Assembly: GCA_016867505.1 (NCBI GenBank)
Contig: VGJH01000075.1
Coordinates: 1-6,261 of the forward strand
From: Candidatus Bathyarchaeota archaeon
Lineage (GTDB): Archaea; Thermoproteota; Bathyarchaeia; TCS64
DNA: 6,261 nucleotides
Direction: 5' to 3'
In this document: positions 5,779-6,261 of the stretch, piece after piece
How positions within the stretch are numbered: the first letter of the stretch is position 1
How the letters are laid out: every line of letters begins with the position of its first letter
Position numbers and translations under genes: made by a program
The notes under the pieces: model-generated
Database searches by the model: none
Seen by the model: the letters and a program-made list of their open reading frames with translations, nothing else
Told to the model about the DNA's origin: nothing

Positions 5779-6087
5779 ATGGCGCGGCGTGCAAGAATTA
5801 AACTAACAAGTACTGACACAGATAAACTTGAAGCAGTATGTGGTGAAATTAGAGAGATAGCATCAAAAATCGGTGTCAAATTAGTCGGACCAATTCCACT
5901 ACCAACGAAAAAACTACTTGTACCCACCAGAAAAACTCCATGTGGTGATGGAAGCAAGACATGGGACAAATATGAAATGAGAGTTCATAAAAGGCTCATT
6001 GAGATTGACGCCCGTGACCGTGTAATGCGTAGCATAATGCGCATTAGGGTACCAAATGAAGTTTACATTGAAATGGAAATTAAATAA
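5779..6087 (+). CDS. rps10: 30S ribosomal protein uS10
   Basis: uS10 is a 30S head protein at the tRNA-facing side of the subunit. The 102-residue sequence has the family's normal archaeal length and signatures: an ARIKLTSTD first strand (4-12), GVKLVGPIPLPTKK (32-45), then TWDKYEMRVHKRLIEID (61-77), which carries the ribosome-binding loop and the conserved RVHKR, and a closing beta strand of VPNEVYIEMEIK. The ATG at 5779 is supported by GGGGA 6 nt upstream, and the protein starts MARRARIKL as expected. It lies 63 nt after EF-1A on the same strand, the common archaeal pairing, and is followed by several T runs, so it is probably the last gene of this unit. Nothing unusual is seen in the protein. 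Identification certain. Confidence 0.97.
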   Translation: MARRARIKLTSTDTDKLEAVCGEIREIASKIGVKLVGPIPLPTKKLLVPTRKTPCGDGSKTWDKYEMRVHKRLIEIDARDRVMRSIMRIRVPNEVYIEMEIK

Positions 6088-6104
6088 TTTCTTCTAACAT
6101 TTGG

Positions 6105-6144
6105 TTTTTTAGTAAAATTATATTTTTTTAAGCACAATTTTTTT
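6105..6144 (+). terminator. Cluster of T-tract terminators after uS10
   Basis: Three T runs follow uS10: six T at 6105-6110, seven at 6123-6129 and seven at 6138-6144. Tandem T tracts without stable stems are the usual archaeal terminator form, so the EF-1A-uS10 unit probably ends here. A TATA-like AATTATATTT (around 6117-6126) within the cluster may also start the kinase transcript. Confidence 0.55.
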
Positions 6145-6175
6145 AGGTTACATCCATCTTAGTTAGTTTCCCTTT

Positions 6176-6180
6176 AGGAG
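6176..6180 (+). promoter_or_regulatory. Ribosome binding site of the kinase gene
   Basis: AGGAG lies 7 nt before the ATG at 6188 and supports this as the start of the gene that runs off the right edge. Confidence 0.6.
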
Positions 6181-6187
6181 CAGTTTT

Positions 6188-6261
6188 ATGAAAAGATTGG
6201 TAATTGCGTTGGGTGGAAATGCAATCAAAAAATCTGATGAAAAAGGAACTTTTGAAGAGCA
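6188..6261 (+). CDS. arcC: Probable carbamate kinase, N terminus only (cut by window edge)
   Basis: Only the first 24 codons are present. They begin MKRLVIALGGNAI, a first strand plus the glycine-rich phosphate-binding loop of the amino-acid-kinase fold, followed by EKGTFEE. The ALGGNA string with a GT(Y/F)EE motif shortly after is the typical opening of carbamate kinase, which interconverts carbamoyl phosphate plus ADP with ATP plus carbamate (and so ammonia and CO2), in arginine or purine fermentation or in carbamoyl-phosphate supply. The start is supported by AGGAG 7 nt upstream. The T-run cluster before it suggests it is separate from the EF-1A-uS10 unit. Other amino-acid-kinase members are possible, since the catalytic part is not in view. 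Confidence 0.75.
   Translation, partial: MKRLVIALGGNAIKKSDEKGTFEE

Noticed and set aside
5742..5969. Minus-strand open frame opposite uS10
   Set aside because: Antisense shadow of uS10, no recognisable motif, no ribosome binding site noted.
1..6261. CRISPR array, insertion sequence or phage genes
   Set aside because: No direct repeats with regular spacers, no transposase or integrase motifs and no terminal inverted repeats; the content is mainly housekeeping.

Overview
The window looks like an archaeal chromosome segment. It carries archaeal/eukaryotic-type uS12, uS7, uS10 and EF-1A, an archaeal ether-lipid UbiA prenyltransferase, TATA-like promoters and T-tract ends, and it is AT-rich outside the translation genes. 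EF-1A has some eukaryote-like details (a TSGW G5 motif, then STN..WYKG), which fit an Asgard-group archaeon, but this is only an inference. I see no sign of mobile DNA, CRISPR, tRNA or rRNA.

Layout, left to right. Positions 1-1965 (minus) hold the first 655 codons of a large secreted and membrane-anchored FtsX/MacB-type ABC permease; its 3' end lies beyond the left edge. An AT-rich divergent spacer follows (1966-2158). A UbiA-family geranylgeranyl transferase of membrane lipid synthesis (2159-3031, plus) then runs tail-to-tail into uS7 (3048-3659, minus). uS7 is followed on the right by uS12 (3817-4257, minus). A 162-nt divergent promoter region (4258-4419) separates this pair from EF-1A (4420-5715, plus) and uS10 (5779-6087, plus). 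The last 74 bases begin a probable carbamate kinase (6188 onward, plus).

The centre is the archaeal str cluster (uS12, uS7, EF-1A, uS10), but split into two units that diverge from a shared spacer: uS12-uS7 leftward and EF-1A-uS10 rightward, with no EF-2 gene between. All four products serve the elongating ribosome: uS12 at the decoding site, uS7 and uS10 in the 30S head, and EF-1A delivering aminoacyl-tRNA. The UbiA protein makes membrane lipid, the permease sits in that membrane, and the kinase belongs to carbamoyl-phosphate metabolism; these three are neighbours rather than parts of one pathway.

I found no clearly new multi-gene system. The points most worth checking are the uS7 leader (a 3-codon upstream ORF overlapping the GTG start, with a possible hairpin over the SD-like GGGG), the split str cluster, a perfect hairpin just before the EF-1A ribosome binding site, and the unusual extracellular front end of the FtsX-type permease.
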